A stretch of DNA of 64,000 nucleotides from NCBI GenBank assembly GCA_903940125.1, contig CAJAJL010000082.1, forward strand, positions 1-64,000. Direction: 5' to 3'. Source of the stretch: an uncultured Chlorobiaceae bacterium (lineage in GTDB: Bacteria; Bacteroidota; Chlorobiia; Chlorobiales; Chlorobiaceae). The notes under the pieces were generated by a model. It did no database searches, was not told the DNA's origin, and worked only from the letters and a program-made list of their open reading frames with translations. The translations under genes and the position numbers were made by a program. Shown piece by piece: positions 1 through 9,221 of this stretch. Positions within the stretch are counted from its first letter, which is position 1. Each line of letters starts with the position of its first letter.

Positions 1-630
1 GAGCAGCCTATGATAGAATTTTCAACCGCATTTGCTCAGTTGCCTGAAGGCAAGAAACAGTTGCTCGATTTTTTAAATGCTGCTGATTTAAGTATTTCAG
101 AATTATCACTGGAAATTCGTCAACAGCGAGAGGTCTCGGTCAGGCTTGAGGGAGAGAAACCTCCTGTTCATCAAGTGATTGATTCAGAAGCTCTGATGCC
201 CATTTTTTTACATACGGGAGCCGAAGGAGCTGCGAAATTTGAATTTCATGATGAGTCAACGGGAACACAGCGTCTCTTTGCTTTTGCTGGCCCTATACTT
301 GATGTTTTACGTGAGGGGAGTGTTTTGATTGTTGATGAATTGGATGGGAGCCTGCATACCAAAATCGTTCGTTTCCTGTTGGGCATCATCAATTCATCTA
401 CCCATAACAGGAAAGGGGCGCAGCTTCTTTTTACAACTCATGATACCTCTGTCATGGATGCAAAACTCTTTCGGAGAGACCAGATTTGGTTTGTTGAAAA
501 GGATCGCTCTCATGCAACACACCTTTATCCTCTGACCGATTTCAGCCCAAGGAAAAACGAAGCTCTTGAAAAAGGGTACCTCGTTGGACGATATGGAGCA
601 ATTCCTTTTATCAATGACACGATGTTTTAA
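1..630 (+). CDS. rloA: RloA/AbiLi-like AAA ATPase, C-terminal part (5' end outside window)
   Basis: The frame is open to the left edge, so the internal ATG at base 10 is probably not the real start; the N-terminal Walker A half lies outside the window. What remains is the back half of an AAA_15/AAA_21 type ATPase: an ABC-like signature (STGTQRL), a Walker B with acidic pair (VLIVDELDGSLH) and a TTHD switch motif. The RloB gene follows after 8 bp, and this pair is the AbiL/RloAB anti-phage module. RloA-type ATPases are thought to control the Toprim partner. Position upstream of pglZ suggests insertion into a BREX operon. Family call is firm; the role in phage defence is from family knowledge. 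Confidence 0.85.
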   Translation, partial: EQPMIEFSTAFAQLPEGKKQLLDFLNAADLSISELSLEIRQQREVSVRLEGEKPPVHQVIDSEALMPIFLHTGAEGAAKFEFHDESTGTQRLFAFAGPILDVLREGSVLIVDELDGSLHTKIVRFLLGIINSSTHNRKGAQLLFTTHDTSVMDAKLFRRDQIWFVEKDRSHATHLYPLTDFSPRKNEALEKGYLVGRYGAIPFINDTMF

Positions 631-638
631 GGAAAGAT

Positions 639-1334
639 ATGGCTCGAGATAACCACCCAAAGATTCGGCAGGACAAGAAATTACAACGGAAGAAGGCCTT
701 GAAGAAAGGGGCTGATCGTCTCCTGATTGTTACAGAGGGAGAAAAAACAGAGCCTTATTATTTTGGCGAGATCAGGACGCATTATCGCCTGAGTACTGCC
801 AGAGTGGAAATAATGCAGAGTAAATACGGGACGACACCTCAACAAGTCGTTGATTTTGCTGTAGATAAATGTAACGAGACGAAAGAATATGAATCCGTGT
901 ATTGCGTTTTTGACCGAGATGATCATCCGAATTTTTTGAATGCTCTCTATAGCGTCAATGCGCAACACAGGAAACATAAAAATGACAACAAAGAGCTGAT
1001 CAATTTTTACGCGACCCCCTCTATCCCCTGTTTTGAATTGTGGCTTTTGCTGCATTTTGTTCCCGTACGCAGCTACATGCACAGGGATGAGATTCAACGG
1101 CAATTGAGTGACTCTGACAAGCTCCCCAACTATGCAAAAGGGGGGCATGGATATTTTGACATGACCAGAAAGCGGCTGGAGGTTGCTCATAAGCATGCTG
1201 ATTTGTTAACAGCCAATGATCCGCTGGGAAGGGAAAAGAATACTGCGAATCCCTATACTTCTGTTGGCAAGCTGGTACAGGTACTCACCTCCATGAATAC
1301 GCGTTGGCATGGAAAGCCTATACCAAAATTTTAA
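639..1334 (+). CDS. rloB: RloB/AbiLii-like Toprim-domain protein
   Basis: A 231-aa protein with a basic N-terminal stretch followed by a Toprim-like fold: VTEGEKTE carries the expected glutamates (E33, E35) and VFDRDDHPNF the DxD motif (D92, D94). This is the RloB family, the likely nuclease partner of the ATPase encoded 8 bp upstream. Together they form an AbiL-type abortive-infection pair. The two genes sit where extra defence genes are often found in BREX type 1 operons, before pglZ. The motifs are visible; nuclease activity is inferred from the family. Confidence 0.85.
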   Translation: MARDNHPKIRQDKKLQRKKALKKGADRLLIVTEGEKTEPYYFGEIRTHYRLSTARVEIMQSKYGTTPQQVVDFAVDKCNETKEYESVYCVFDRDDHPNFLNALYSVNAQHRKHKNDNKELINFYATPSIPCFELWLLLHFVPVRSYMHRDEIQRQLSDSDKLPNYAKGGHGYFDMTRKRLEVAHKHADLLTANDPLGREKNTANPYTSVGKLVQVLTSMNTRWHGKPIPKF

Positions 1335-1346
1335 GGATCAGTGCTC

Positions 1347-1493
1347 ATGAACGATCAACAGTTACTTACCCTCTTCAACGAGATACTCAGTGAGTTGCAG
1401 CAGAGAGCCGCCCGATCGGTCGATACTTCCCTTGTGATCCGGAACTGGCACTGTGAGAATCCCGATCAGGAGGGCATGAACGATGTTCGATAA
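1347..1493 (+). CDS. 48-aa ORF resembling the N-terminus of DUF1016 (YhcG-type) proteins
   Basis: ATG with an AAGG about 10 bp upstream opens a 48-codon frame whose stop lies inside the start of pglZ (11-bp overlap, different frame). The peptide (LLTLFNEILSELQQRAARSV, then LVIRNW) resembles the extreme N-terminus of DUF1016 proteins, which have a helical region ending in an RNW motif. It is probably a remnant of such a gene that has been kept, or by chance serves, as a translational lead-in for pglZ. Resemblance is by eye only. Confidence 0.4.
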   Translation: MNDQQLLTLFNEILSELQQRAARSVDTSLVIRNWHCENPDQEGMNDVR

Positions 1494-3705
1494 ATGGCTC
1501 AATCAGGATATCAGTACCCTCCTTGCCCGGCGTAACCGGGTTGTTGTGGGAACTGAAGCCTCTCTTCTGGATCTCTTGCGCAAGGTCCTGCCACAGGAGC
1601 TGACGATTTTTGTGGTTCATGCCGCCCTTGAGGAGCTGGAGTGCAAGTACACGGTGGAGAAATTCCACAAGGATGAGAAGGTGGTGATAATAGCGACAGC
1701 ACCAAAAAATGAGCTGACCTTTATTCGCGACTACGCTGAAACCTGTGGGTACGTGGATATCCGCAAGGTTGAGAGTTATGTGGCGGAGAGGGTTTTTCAG
1801 GGGCTTGGCCTGAACATTTCGCTAACACCGGAAGAGGTCAGGGTCGCAGCGTACAACTGCATTGGCAAAGGAAAGGAGTACTGGGAGGAGCTTTGCCGGA
1901 AGGGCGGAGAGCGACTTTTTGATATCGGCAGTGATATCCTCCCCTTTCTCCATGATCCTGAGGGATTCTGCGCTACCCGTGATGCGTTGGTGGTTGCGGC
2001 CTTTTTTGAAAAAATCAACACTTGGCTTGGGCGCGGCAACATCAGTCAGCCCCCTGGAACCCTTGCGAAGGAGGTGGCGGAGCAGATTCTTGGGTCACTG
2101 CTGACAGGTAAACCGAAGAAGAAGTACCTTGATGTCTACAAGAAATGGGGCGATTCCAAAGCGATGGAGGGTTCGTTTCTGGGCTATTGCCGGGAGAATC
2201 CTGCCCAATTGAAAAAGGCGGATCTTTGGGCAATTTATTCAGCCCATCCGTTTGATTCGGTTGATCTTCAGTGGCTGAGTGACCTGATAGCACACTTGTC
2301 GGACAGCGACTATATCAATGATAAACTCCCGCATATAAACACCCGATTCAAGAACAGCCACGGCCGGCAGTGGCACAAGGGGCTGTGGGGCCATCTGCTG
2401 CAACTGTTGGAGTTTGATAGCTCAAAAGTCAAGGGGATTGCCTCGCTTGAAGAGGCGATTGCCTGTTACACGACTGAACTCTACCGGGTTGATACGGCTA
2501 TCCGCAGCATCTACGAAAAGTTCTGGGGCGACGAAAAGGTTATTCGCCCATTCCAGGAGTATTACAACCAGTTGGTTTCACCCTTTCTCCACAAGTGGTT
2601 TCAGTATTTCGACGATTACGGGGAGAACCAGAAGGGGCTTTTGATCGAGAAAGTCCGTTCTGCAAAAGGACGAATAGCGATTATTGTGGGTGACGGTATC
2701 TCTTATGAAATTGCGCAGAGAGTCATCGCGAAAACAGGTGATACAGTCAAGATAGATAACCAGTATCGTTGCTGCGGTATTCCGTCGATTACCGAAAATA
2801 ATATGAGCCTGCTCTATCGTGACGATGGGGTTCTTGAACCGGTTCAGTTGCGACGGGAGGCTTATCTCGCAGCTCAGGTTTCAAAGCGCATTGAGTTTGT
2901 TCAACTGGAGGAGGTCAACTTTCAACATGCTGAAGTGGATGTGCTCATCTGCTCCTGCAAGGATATTGATGACATAGCCGAGAAGATGCAGCACAAAGCG
3001 CTGAAGTTCATCGGTGAAATTGAGAATATGATTGCCGATAAGGTAGTGTTTCTGCTCAATAACGGCTTTCAGGAGGTTGTGCTGACCTCCGATCACGGAT
3101 TTGTGCTCACCGGTATTCTTGATGAGTCGGACAAGGCTGAAGTGCAGTTTCAGGGTGAAGTGTCGAAGGCCGAGCGTTATATCCGTACCGTCGAAAAGCA
3201 GGGTGTGTCGGAGGAGCTGATTGAGCATCGACAACGTTACGGGGAGTACCGCTATCTCTACTTTGCAAAACATAACAAGCCCTTTAAAACGCCGGGCAGG
3301 TACGGCTATGCCCACGGCGGTCTTGCGCCACAGGAGCTGATTATCCCGTTTGTTACCTTCAGCCACAAAACCTCTTCCCTTCAGGAGCTGCTCGTCAGTG
3401 TGGCAAACCAGAGCCAGTTGAGCGGTGTTGTGGGCGACTATTTTTCAGTTCACCTCAAGGCGGATGATGGAGCGGGAGATATCTTTACCCAGGAACGGAA
3501 GGTGCAGCTTCTCTTTATCGACAACGGGAAGGAGTTCAGCAAGAGTGACATTGTCACCATCAAAGCTGGTGAACTCATCAAAAAGGAGTTCTCGTTTGAC
3601 CGCCATCTCAACATTGAGGTGATTGTGGTTGATGCCCTGTCGCGGCAGACCCTGACGAAGGTGGCTGTATCGCAAACCGTTGCCCGTGACCTTGGCGGGC
3701 TTTAA
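1483..3705 (+). CDS. pglZ: BREX system phosphatase PglZ (type A)
   Basis: A 740-aa protein with an N-terminal unknown domain and a PglZ alkaline-phosphatase-like domain from about residue 390 on. Metal-site motifs are visible: IIVGDGISYE (D404) and LTSDHGFVL (D537, H538). Length and order (followed by brxL) fit BREX type 1 pglZ. PglZ is essential for BREX, which methylates host DNA and blocks phage replication; its exact reaction is not settled. The start ATG overlaps the end of the small upstream frame by 11 bp, which would couple translation. The methyltransferase pglX, brxC and the rest would lie to the left, outside the window. Confidence 0.92.
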   Translation: MFDKWLNQDISTLLARRNRVVVGTEASLLDLLRKVLPQELTIFVVHAALEELECKYTVEKFHKDEKVVIIATAPKNELTFIRDYAETCGYVDIRKVESYVAERVFQGLGLNISLTPEEVRVAAYNCIGKGKEYWEELCRKGGERLFDIGSDILPFLHDPEGFCATRDALVVAAFFEKINTWLGRGNISQPPGTLAKEVAEQILGSLLTGKPKKKYLDVYKKWGDSKAMEGSFLGYCRENPAQLKKADLWAIYSAHPFDSVDLQWLSDLIAHLSDSDYINDKLPHINTRFKNSHGRQWHKGLWGHLLQLLEFDSSKVKGIASLEEAIACYTTELYRVDTAIRSIYEKFWGDEKVIRPFQEYYNQLVSPFLHKWFQYFDDYGENQKGLLIEKVRSAKGRIAIIVGDGISYEIAQRVIAKTGDTVKIDNQYRCCGIPSITENNMSLLYRDDGVLEPVQLRREAYLAAQVSKRIEFVQLEEVNFQHAEVDVLICSCKDIDDIAEKMQHKALKFIGEIENMIADKVVFLLNNGFQEVVLTSDHGFVLTGILDESDKAEVQFQGEVSKAERYIRTVEKQGVSEELIEHRQRYGEYRYLYFAKHNKPFKTPGRYGYAHGGLAPQELIIPFVTFSHKTSSLQELLVSVANQSQLSGVVGDYFSVHLKADDGAGDIFTQERKVQLLFIDNGKEFSKSDIVTIKAGELIKKEFSFDRHLNIEVIVVDALSRQTLTKVAVSQTVARDLGGL

Positions 3706-3735
3706 AAATCGTTCGTTGAAACCAGAGAGTAACCT

Positions 3736-5793
3736 ATGAGTATCGTTTTAGACCAACTGGATGAAAAGCTTCTCGAACATTTTCGAGGCTTTGTTGTCAA
3801 GAAAGACCTGGTGCAGATGCTCAAGGTCGGCGAAAATGTCCCTGTGTTCGTACTGGAATATCTGATTGCTAATTCATGTTCTACGAATGACGAAGAGGCT
3901 ATCAAAAAGGGGCTTGATAATGTCAAGCGCATCCTCAGCGACCACTATGTCAACCCCGAAGAGAGTGCCCTTATCCATTCCAGAATCAAAAATGAGGGCC
4001 GCTACAAAATCATCGACAAAATCAGCGTTGAACTTGATACCGGCAAAGATGTCTACTGGGCAAAATTGCAGAACAGCAATATCAAGCACGCCAACATCAG
4101 CGAAAGCCTGGTAAACCAGCACGAAAAGATGATGCTTGGCGGTATCTGGGCAATCATTGAGATGCGATACGATCCCGGCATCATGATTGGCTCGACCATA
4201 TATCCTTTTGTGGTGGAAGAGATCAAGCCGATTCAGCTCTCCAATTTTGAGAACGGCCACTTTGTGCGCAACCGCTCACACTTCACTACGGAAGAGTGGA
4301 TCGACATCCTTTTGCGCAGTTCAGGGATTGAGCCATCTGCCGAAGGAATCACCCGGCGCATCAAGTTGCTTCTGATATCGCGTCTCATTCCGCTGGTAGA
4401 GGCGAACTTCAATTTTCTGGAAATAGGGCCGCGATCTACAGGAAAAACCTACGTCTTCAAGGAACTTACCCCTTATGCTGTTGTCATTTCAGGTGGGCAG
4501 GGAACCGTTGCCAAGCTGTTTGTGCACGGCTCAACCGGCAAGGTAGGCGCTGTCGGGCAGTGGGATGCCATCACCTTTGACGAAGCAACCGACAAGCTCT
4601 TCAAGGAGCGGGATGCCATACCGCTGATGAAAGATTATATGGAATCCGGCTCATTCTCCCGTGCCGGTGCCGGTGGCGAAATTACAGGCAGTGCTTCAAT
4701 TGTGCTGAACGGCAATATCAATCAGCCGATTGAAACCGTGTTGCAGAACTCAAACCTCTTAAGCCCGCTCTCCCCGGAAATAAACACCGATACCGCCTTT
4801 CTTGACCGTATCCACTACTATTTGCCCGGCTGGGAGATGCCCAAGTTCGCCCCAAAGCATTTCACCAAAAACTTCGGCTTTAGCACGGACTTCTTTTCGG
4901 AGTGCCTCAAATCACAACGCAAGATAAACCATACCGACGTTGTCGAGGAGTTCTTCGCGCTTGGCTCTCACCTCAAGCAGCGTGATACAAAACCTGTGAA
5001 GAAAACGGTTTCAGGATTTATCAAGCTGATCCATCCTGACGGAAAGTACACACGGGAGGAGGTGCAGGAATATTTGACACTTGCTCTCGAAATGCGCCGC
5101 CGTGTGAAGGAGCAGCTTAAACGTATCGGTGGCATGGAGTTCTGGGACACCAACTTCTCCTTCATCGACAAAAACACCCAGGAAGAAACCTTTGTCTCTT
5201 TGCCAGAGGAAAGAAGTTCACATTTGATTGAAAACTCACCACTTGCGCCAGGTGTTTGCTACACCGCAACGAGCGATGGAGAGAACCTTACATTGGTAAG
5301 GATTGAGACCGCAGTTGTTACTGGAAGCGGGAAACTGAACATATCCGGCACAAACAGCACCTCACCAAAGGAAGACATTAAAAACACCTATCAATACATC
5401 AAAGCCAACGAAAAAACCATTCTCAACGAGCAGCACTCCCTCAAGAACTACGACATCTCCATTCAGGTGACCTCTCTTCTTGGCTCAACGATTGCGTCAG
5501 GTATAGGTGCCGCCGCCTACGTCGCCATCATCTCCGCGATCTACAAAAGAAACCTCAAACCAGCCCTATCGATTCTTGGTAACATTTCCATCGGTGGAGC
5601 TATTGAGCGTGCACTGAACTTCTCAGATAAGGTATCAATGCTCTCCGAAAACGGGGCAAAACTGGTGCTGGTACCCATGAGCAATCTCAACGAGTTGCAG
5701 GATTTGCCGCCGTCAGTACTTGGCGCAACTGATGTGCCCTTTTATGGCAATAACCAGATGCTTATGCAGAAGGTGATTTTGGGTGAAATGTAA
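3736..5793 (+). CDS. brxL: BREX system Lon-like AAA+ protein BrxL
   Basis: A 685-aa protein, the normal length for BrxL. The AAA+ core shows a P-loop GPRSTGKT (residues 231-238) and a Walker B ITFDEA (D282, E283). The C-terminal part (about 560-680) looks like a Lon protease domain, but the usual GPSAG serine box is replaced by ASGIGAA and GGxxEK by GGAIER, so proteolysis is doubtful. BrxL proteins are DNA-associated AAA+ factors needed for phage restriction in BREX type 1. It lies 30 bp after pglZ and is the last gene of the operon. Confidence 0.92.
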   Translation: MSIVLDQLDEKLLEHFRGFVVKKDLVQMLKVGENVPVFVLEYLIANSCSTNDEEAIKKGLDNVKRILSDHYVNPEESALIHSRIKNEGRYKIIDKISVELDTGKDVYWAKLQNSNIKHANISESLVNQHEKMMLGGIWAIIEMRYDPGIMIGSTIYPFVVEEIKPIQLSNFENGHFVRNRSHFTTEEWIDILLRSSGIEPSAEGITRRIKLLLISRLIPLVEANFNFLEIGPRSTGKTYVFKELTPYAVVISGGQGTVAKLFVHGSTGKVGAVGQWDAITFDEATDKLFKERDAIPLMKDYMESGSFSRAGAGGEITGSASIVLNGNINQPIETVLQNSNLLSPLSPEINTDTAFLDRIHYYLPGWEMPKFAPKHFTKNFGFSTDFFSECLKSQRKINHTDVVEEFFALGSHLKQRDTKPVKKTVSGFIKLIHPDGKYTREEVQEYLTLALEMRRRVKEQLKRIGGMEFWDTNFSFIDKNTQEETFVSLPEERSSHLIENSPLAPGVCYTATSDGENLTLVRIETAVVTGSGKLNISGTNSTSPKEDIKNTYQYIKANEKTILNEQHSLKNYDISIQVTSLLGSTIASGIGAAAYVAIISAIYKRNLKPALSILGNISIGGAIERALNFSDKVSMLSENGAKLVLVPMSNLNELQDLPPSVLGATDVPFYGNNQMLMQKVILGEM

Positions 5794-5959
5794 ACAATGG
5801 CGATATAATATGAGCGAAGTGCACTGCTTATCTACAGGCACTTCGTTCAACTTAGAGATCAATAATACGCTACTTTGTTGCACTTATTCGTCAGATATAG
5901 GAAATAAGGCACAATAGAATAGCGCAAATAAGCAAGTTAGGTCTTATTAAAGAGATAGC

Positions 5960-8188
5960 ATGAGACAGACATATTCTATTACTCAAATACAGTATACTCT
6001 GATAACATCTGAGTCTTCGTTTTCAGAGTCAGATTTTCATAATAAGGTTTTACGTATTCTAAAAGAATTCCCAAAAGACTTATTGCAATTAGAAAATGCA
6101 GTTGAATATTATGATTTTTCATTTCGATTCTGTCTTAGAAAAGGTTTAGAGTTATTTTCAATCTCAGATACATTATTAAATATTGAAACCAATCAGGCAG
6201 TTGAACTTTTTGAAGGATATTCAAATGATTTTAACAACGCTTTAATTAAAGTATTTATAATCGACTCTAAGATTAAATCACATGAAAATATTGCAGATTT
6301 TATAGATAGGATTACTCCATCATATTTTACGATAATCAACAAAACAGATAGCATAGCTTCAATATATAATTCGGATAATTATTTTTCAGATGGCAATTCT
6401 CTTATAGAACTAATAAAAAGAGATAAGCAGATAATTACAGAAATAATAAATGAAAAGTATCCCGAGCATGAAGTCAAGCCATTCGACATTAATCCGAACA
6501 ATTTATATATACAGGAAAATGAGTTAGTTTTTTCAAATCTAATAGAAGGGAATTATTTCCTCTTAAATCAAATAATTGGAAATTTTTGGATTGAAGATTA
6601 CAGAAAATATAATGATGGTGACTTAATGAAACTTAGGTTACAATCAAACCAGAGAGTCAATCATATTTTAAGGAAAGCTCAAACAATAGATAGCTTTACG
6701 AATGTAATGTATGGCAAGGATATTGCGAAGCAAGTAAGCCCTTTCAATCCATTATATCCAACGTTGATTTTAATTTCTCCATACCATTTTCCAAGGTTAA
6801 ATAAATTATTTCAAAATAAGAAACTTTCATCAAAACAGAAAGCAATATTAAAAGTATATAAATTAGAGCAGCGACTAGACTATTGTTTTGAAGGTGATGA
6901 TAGTGTTGAAAAGCATCTATCAAAAGAGGAGATTTGCCAAATAATTGGCAAGCTAAGTTTTCGTCTCCTATTTTTAGATGATGTCGGTTATTTGCATGGT
7001 TTGTTATCTTATTCCCCAATTATTAGATTACCATTAGTTGGTAAATCAGTTAATATGGATTTATCTCATTTAGAAAGTTTTACATCAACTCGAAAGAAAG
7101 CAGTTAACAAAATATCACAATTTGGCAAAAATTTATGTAAGCATATTTTAGCTGAAGAAATAAAAGATTATATATCTAATAGAAATGGGCAAATTGCTGT
7201 AATTAGTGATTTGCCAATTGAATGGTTATTCCTTGAAGATTTACCTCTGTGTTACACTCATGATGTTTGTAGAATCCCAGAATACAACCAAAATGGAATC
7301 GTAAATAATTATATCCATAATCAAAGATTCAATTTCCTTATTAAAAGTGATTTGATTGAAAGAACACTAATAATTCATTCTGCGTCTGGGAATGATGTTA
7401 GCATGCAAAATATGTTCAATTTAATTGATTCATTTGAAAGTATATATGGTTTTAAAAGCATTCGATGTTCAACTGTCAAGGAAATTAAAGATGCGGTAGA
7501 CTCTTATAAACCTGATTTTTTAATAATTGACAGTCATGGTGGTTTTGATAAATCTACTCTTTCAAGTTATTTAATTATAGATGATGAAAAAAGAGTTTAT
7601 CTGACTGGAAATAACATAATTGAAAATAACATAAGTGCACCTTTGGTTTTATTGTCAGCCTGCTCAACTATGCCAAACTATGGCTATGTAAAATTTTTAT
7701 CAGATGCATTTATACAAGTTGGAGCATTTACTGTTACGGCTACTTTTATGCCCATTGATATGGTAGATGCTGCAAGGTTTATTATTAGGTTGTTAGACAA
7801 GTTAACACAGTTGAAAGACAGTATAATTCATACTAATTGGCTTGAATTTATATCACATGTTTTAAGGACAACATTAATTCATGAAACTATTCGGAAAGAA
7901 CAGTTAAAAGCAGGTATTAAATATACTGATATTGACCACCAGAGCATAGCAGAGGTGTTAACTGAAACAATGGTATTTGATAAGAGAAAAGAAGCCATAG
8001 AAAAACTTAATACTCTACTTAAAAAGAAAAACCCTGATTTCAAATTTGACTTTGAAAGTTTAAATAATGAATGGATCTCTTATACAATAATAGGACGAGC
8101 TGATTTATTATATTTTGAGAATTGGATTAATAAATACAGGGAATTAAATATGAATTTTGACATTGAGAAACAGAATAACAACACCTAA
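5960..8188 (+). CDS. CHAT-domain (caspase-like) protease, putative defence effector
   Basis: A 742-aa protein in strongly A+T-rich DNA. The C-terminal third is a CHAT protease: a His motif IIDSHGG (H526) and a Cys motif LLSACST (C568) give the caspase-type His-Cys dyad in the right order and spacing. The first 450 residues match no family I recognise. No signal peptide or clear membrane segment is seen. CHAT proteases act as proteolytic effectors in several bacterial immune systems, so a similar role is inferred. The gene is bounded by complementary heptamers: GTTAGGT 17 bp before the ATG and ACCTAAC overlapping the stop. Composition differs sharply from brxL, indicating separate acquisition. 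Confidence 0.75.
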   Translation: MRQTYSITQIQYTLITSESSFSESDFHNKVLRILKEFPKDLLQLENAVEYYDFSFRFCLRKGLELFSISDTLLNIETNQAVELFEGYSNDFNNALIKVFIIDSKIKSHENIADFIDRITPSYFTIINKTDSIASIYNSDNYFSDGNSLIELIKRDKQIITEIINEKYPEHEVKPFDINPNNLYIQENELVFSNLIEGNYFLLNQIIGNFWIEDYRKYNDGDLMKLRLQSNQRVNHILRKAQTIDSFTNVMYGKDIAKQVSPFNPLYPTLILISPYHFPRLNKLFQNKKLSSKQKAILKVYKLEQRLDYCFEGDDSVEKHLSKEEICQIIGKLSFRLLFLDDVGYLHGLLSYSPIIRLPLVGKSVNMDLSHLESFTSTRKKAVNKISQFGKNLCKHILAEEIKDYISNRNGQIAVISDLPIEWLFLEDLPLCYTHDVCRIPEYNQNGIVNNYIHNQRFNFLIKSDLIERTLIIHSASGNDVSMQNMFNLIDSFESIYGFKSIRCSTVKEIKDAVDSYKPDFLIIDSHGGFDKSTLSSYLIIDDEKRVYLTGNNIIENNISAPLVLLSACSTMPNYGYVKFLSDAFIQVGAFTVTATFMPIDMVDAARFIIRLLDKLTQLKDSIIHTNWLEFISHVLRTTLIHETIRKEQLKAGIKYTDIDHQSIAEVLTETMVFDKRKEAIEKLNTLLKKKNPDFKFDFESLNNEWISYTIIGRADLLYFENWINKYRELNMNFDIEKQNNNT

Positions 8189-8318
8189 CACGCGGTATAT
8201 AACATTGGGCTGTAGGTCGTTATTCGAGCATTCTACACCGTATCAAGTTCGGTGTAACTTGACAGGATAGAAGCCCACAATCCCCTATGATTTCATACCG
8301 CAAACCGTTGTGGGTAAT
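8183..8318 (+). repeat. Imperfect inverted-repeat element after the CHAT gene (cassette-boundary-like)
   Basis: Starting inside the CHAT stop codon is ACCTAAC (RYYYAAC type), then GCGGTAT; about 100 bp later come ATACCGC and CGTTGTGGG, so the ends can pair. The element fills the whole gap to the CD-NTase gene. The outer arms are like an integron attC in order, but the spacing between the inner and outer boxes is not symmetric (2 versus 4 bp). It may therefore be a different palindromic element. Confidence 0.35.
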
Positions 8319-8342
8319 GCTAAAAGACCAATCTCAAGCAAA

Positions 8343-9221
8343 ATGAGTGTAGCGACAAACTTTGAAATCTTTTGTAATAGCTTGTTGATTAGCAAAGATA
8401 AACGTTCAACTATATCAGACAGATATCTTGCAATATGCAAAAGACTTAACAAAGATTTCTGGAACATGGATACCACTTCAGGAGGACGATATGTTGGCTC
8501 CTTTGGTAGAAATACAGCTGATAGTTACGTAAGTGACATTGACATGTTATTTGAAATGCCTTGGTCCATTTACACTACCTATAACTCTTATATTACAAAT
8601 GGGCAATCTGCGTTGCTTCAAGCAGTAAAAAACTCTATTGCAACTACATATACTACAACAAGATTGAAAGGAGACGGCCAGATTGTTCAAGTTACATTTT
8701 CAGATGATATGCAATTTGAAGTCTTGCCTGCTTTTAAAAGTGATGACGGAAGCTATATTTTTGCAAATTCTAATAATGGTGGTTCTTGGAAGATAACTAA
8801 TCCTATTCCAGAAATTAAAGCTGTATCAGATGGTGATATTTTGACAAATTATAATTTAAGACCATTATGTAGAATGGTGAGAGCCTGGAAATACTATAAT
8901 TCTGTTCCTATAGCAGGCCTATTAATTGATACTTTAGCATATCGCTTCTTAACAAATTGGTCAGAAAGAGATAAATCATATCTTTATTATGATTGGATGA
9001 GTAGAGATTTTTTTAGCTATCTCAAAAATCAAAGTTCAAATCAGACTACATGGTATACAATTGGAAGTGGACAGAGCATATACAATCTAGATAATTTTAG
9101 ATATAAAGCAACTCTTGCTTATAATAAATCACAGGAAGCGATACAACTAGAGACAGCTGGTTACAATTGGAGTTCAAAACAAAAATGGATAGATATTTAT
9201 GGATACAGATTCCCAGAATAA
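8343..9221 (+). CDS. CBASS CD-NTase (cGAS/DncV-like nucleotidyltransferase, SMODS)
   Basis: Makes a cyclic or linear oligonucleotide signal on phage infection. The active-site signature is clear: a GS motif at residues 52-53 followed by DID (D65, D67), and a third acidic residue in QFEVLPAF (E126), numbering from the ATG at 8343. A GTG at 8310 could extend the protein by 11 residues, but the ATG start MSVATNFEIF fits SMODS proteins better. Neither start has a convincing Shine-Dalgarno. The downstream SLATT gene overlaps by 23 bp, so this is a compact two-gene type I CBASS. Nucleotide product cannot be told from the sequence. Confidence 0.88.
   Translation: MSVATNFEIFCNSLLISKDKRSTISDRYLAICKRLNKDFWNMDTTSGGRYVGSFGRNTADSYVSDIDMLFEMPWSIYTTYNSYITNGQSALLQAVKNSIATTYTTTRLKGDGQIVQVTFSDDMQFEVLPAFKSDDGSYIFANSNNGGSWKITNPIPEIKAVSDGDILTNYNLRPLCRMVRAWKYYNSVPIAGLLIDTLAYRFLTNWSERDKSYLYYDWMSRDFFSYLKNQSSNQTTWYTIGSGQSIYNLDNFRYKATLAYNKSQEAIQLETAGYNWSSKQKWIDIYGYRFPE

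Noticed and set aside
681-1196. 171-codon frame opposite rloB
   Set aside because: rloB has clear Toprim motifs on the plus strand; this is a shadow.
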